Positions 6,173-7,583 of a stretch of DNA of 7,583 nucleotides are shown piece by piece. The position numbers and the translations under genes were made by a program. The notes below the pieces were generated by a model. It was given only the letters and a program-made list of their open reading frames with translations. It had not been told where the DNA came from and did no database searches. Origin of the DNA: Verrucomicrobiales bacterium (GTDB taxonomy: Bacteria > Verrucomicrobiota > Verrucomicrobiia > Limisphaerales > SXQI01); contig JAQGOX010000497.1 in assembly GCA_028293365.1 (NCBI GenBank), positions 1-7,583 on the forward strand, in the 5' to 3' direction. Numbering within the stretch: the first letter of the stretch is position 1; each line of letters starts with the position of its first letter.

Positions 6173-6970
6173 TTATAACTCAAATAGTGATCTGCGGGAC
6201 GATTTGCCAATCGCCCAAAGCCCGATACATCCCAAACTCATGAATCCAGCGGTCGAACCTGCATCCGGCACTGCGGCTCCAGGAGTGTATGAAACATTGT
6301 CCAGTGCGACGGAAAAAGTCGTGGTGATATCAACGCGGGCGATGCCGCTCGGATTTGAGTAACTGATGTGGTTATTTCCAATCCCGTCAACATATGTCTG
6401 GGTGGTCAGAAGAGTATTGTTCACATCATAAAACTTCGCGGTATCCGACGCGCCGCCGGAGATGCCCGAAACAAAATCAAATCCAACGGATGGAACTCCA
6501 ACAGGTGTCAAACCATCCGAGGAAAGCACAAAGCGCAGATTCACAGCACTGAAACTGTAGTAACCCAATCCGGCGTCGGGACGAGCTTCCACCAGGATGT
6601 TGTTACCAAAGTGCGGAACGATCGCACCGAGTCCAGCCCCTCCCGGAACCGGACTGTCGACTCGAAATCCAGTCCCGCCGGACAGATGTGAAAACTGATC
6701 AGTAAAAAAAGCCGCCTGACCATCGCCAGTACCGGCAACAATTGAAAGATCATCACCAGTTCCCAGAGTGTTATCGCTTCCAGGAAAGGAGCTAAAGTCG
6801 ATTGTGACAGCCGATGCGGAAGGAGTCGCTGTTGTAATCAGTCCAATAGCAGTGAATAGTGCGGCAGCCGATTTAAAGCGGTTGAATCTGATTTTTCGCG
6901 AACTTAGTAGTTGGTCCTCCCCTACCCCGTGCGTGGTTTTTGGCAAAGTCGAGATTTCAATAGGTTTCAT
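6173..6970 (-). CDS. Exported protein with VPDSG-type C-terminal sorting signal
   Basis: The 265-residue product has an unusually long N-terminus (about 28 residues) before the basic and hydrophobic signal segment RKIRFNRFK-SAAALFTAIGLI (25-45), with likely cleavage after ASA (52-54). The body is Gly/Ser/Thr/Asp-rich and beta-like, with a GSDNTLGTGDD loop (64-74) that resembles calcium-binding loops of secreted proteins. The C-terminus carries VPDAGST (234-240), a hydrophobic helix (241-254) and a basic end with RR (259-260), followed by SLFEL. This is a VPDSG-CTERM signal, the variant of PEP-CTERM known mainly from Verrucomicrobia and processed by a dedicated exosortase. No exosortase gene is in the window. 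The start is ATG at 6970, without a clear Shine-Dalgarno. The stop is TAA 6173-6175, convergent with the CBM9-like gene. Function unknown; probably cell-surface or matrix. Confidence 0.85.
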   Translation of the reverse strand: MKPIEISTLPKTTHGVGEDQLLSSRKIRFNRFKSAAALFTAIGLITTATPSASAVTIDFSSFPGSDNTLGTGDDLSIVAGTGDGQAAFFTDQFSHLSGGTGFRVDSPVPGGAGLGAIVPHFGNNILVEARPDAGLGYYSFSAVNLRFVLSSDGLTPVGVPSVGFDFVSGISGGASDTAKFYDVNNTLLTTQTYVDGIGNNHISYSNPSGIARVDITTTFSVALDNVSYTPGAAVPDAGSTAGFMSLGCIGLWAIGKSSRRSLFEL

Positions 6971-7046
6971 GCTTTGTTTTGGTTTCAGTTTTTAGGTTAG
7001 TGATTTTCGTTGACCAGTGCGGAAACGGTAATCGGTCGAAATTCGC
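6971..7046 (-). other. Short gap between the FN3 and VPDSG-CTERM genes
   Basis: The two same-strand genes are 76 bp apart. I see no strong hairpin plus T-tract and no good promoter pair. The leader just before ATG 6970 is A-rich (AAACCAAAACAAAGC) and lacks a Shine-Dalgarno motif. Whether the genes form one transcript is open. Confidence 0.35.
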
Positions 7047-7583
7047 TCATTTCGATTTGATAAGAACCGGGTTTGAGTAAGCGGAGTAACCGGCGGCATT
7101 TAAAGCGCGCACTCGATAGGTGTACAACGTTCGTGGCGCTGTCGTGTTGTCAGTGTATTTCGTCGTATTTGCGGATAAATTAGCGAGAACCTGCCATGTA
7201 GTTCCGAGTTGCCGTTCCACGAGAAATGCATCCTCGTTATTCGACCGATCAGTCCAGGCGAGGCTAATGCCGCCTTTTGCCAAAACACTCGCCGTCAAGT
7301 TTGCGGGCGCCGCAGGAAGGTTAACGAAAGGAGTTGAAACTGGAGAACCCAGGTAAGTGGGATCGGAGCTTGCGCCTGGATTGTAAGCGCTGACGCGATA
7401 ATAATAGGTGTTTCCGGGTCGAACGGTGCGGTCGGAATAAGCGGCGATGTTAGCCCCCACGGTATCGAGCAACGCGTAGGACTGCCCGCCATCACTGGAA
7501 CGTTCGATGGCAAATCCGAGTTCATTCACAGATTGATCGCTCCAACCCAAATCAACTTGTGCGGCAGATACAACCACGGCTCG
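7047..7583 (-). CDS. Fibronectin type III repeat protein, C-terminal part (5' end outside window)
   Basis: The frame is open through the right edge and stops at TGA 7047-7049, giving 178 visible residues. They form two FN3 domains. The first carries VDLGWSD...GFAIERSSDGG...TYYYRVSAYN, and the second PANLTASV...ISLAWTDRSNNEDAFLVER...YTYRVRALNAAGYSAYSNP. The L-W-D-N-E-F-ER and Y-YRV-A-N patterns are the classic FN3 signature of bacterial extracellular proteins. The GTG codon at 7575-7577 is an inner valine of the first domain (the VSAAQVDL strand), not a start. The protein ends shortly after the last FN3 strand and carries no CTERM signal. Such repeats usually act as spacers in secreted enzymes or adhesins; the catalytic or binding part would lie upstream. 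It ends 76 bp before the VPDSG-CTERM gene on the same strand, so co-transcription is possible. Confidence 0.88.
   Translation of the reverse strand, partial: RAVVVSAAQVDLGWSDQSVNELGFAIERSSDGGQSYALLDTVGANIAAYSDRTVRPGNTYYYRVSAYNPGASSDPTYLGSPVSTPFVNLPAAPANLTASVLAKGGISLAWTDRSNNEDAFLVERQLGTTWQVLANLSANTTKYTDNTTAPRTLYTYRVRALNAAGYSAYSNPVLIKSK

Noticed and set aside
7575..7577. GTG as the start of a complete FN3 gene
   Set aside because: It encodes a valine in the first beta strands of an FN3 domain whose beginning is still missing. The frame remains open to the window edge.

Overview
The window looks like a piece of a Verrucomicrobia-type chromosome, perhaps of the Pedosphaera or Opitutus kind. The evidence is a VPDSG-type C-terminal sorting signal, a stand-alone secreted CBM9-like protein, a long hybrid histidine kinase with an OB-like periplasmic sensor, a CHAT-type protein end, and a long repeat-rich intergenic stretch. 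The lineage is an inference from family knowledge; there is no rRNA or other marker gene here.

Layout. Bases 2-61 (+) are the last 19 codons and stop of a protein with a CHAT-like C-terminus. Bases 62-1528 hold no gene I can support. This stretch contains many hairpins, a 162-bp non-coding element (784-945) with 15-bp perfect terminal inverted repeats and a perfect 5-bp direct repeat on its flanks, and segments that resemble dispersed intergenic repeats. Bases 1529-5293 (-) encode a 1254-residue membrane hybrid sensor kinase: a periplasmic sensor of two alternating module types (A-B-A-B), three PAS domains, HisKA, HATPase and a receiver. A 52-bp divergent gap separates it from a secreted CBM9-like protein (5346-6128, +). 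That gene converges on a secreted VPDSG-CTERM protein (6173-6970, -), with a strong hairpin at the junction. Upstream of the latter on the same strand is the 3' end of a fibronectin type III repeat protein (7047-7583, -), cut by the window edge.

How the parts may fit together. Three of the five genes encode exported or surface proteins, and the kinase senses outside the cytoplasm. A cell-surface or carbohydrate-related role for the right half is plausible, but no catalytic carbohydrate-active enzyme, transporter, exosortase or DNA-binding response regulator is in view. The most distinctive points are the A-B-A-B sensor of the kinase, the short inverted-repeat element, and the CHAT-like protein end at the left edge.
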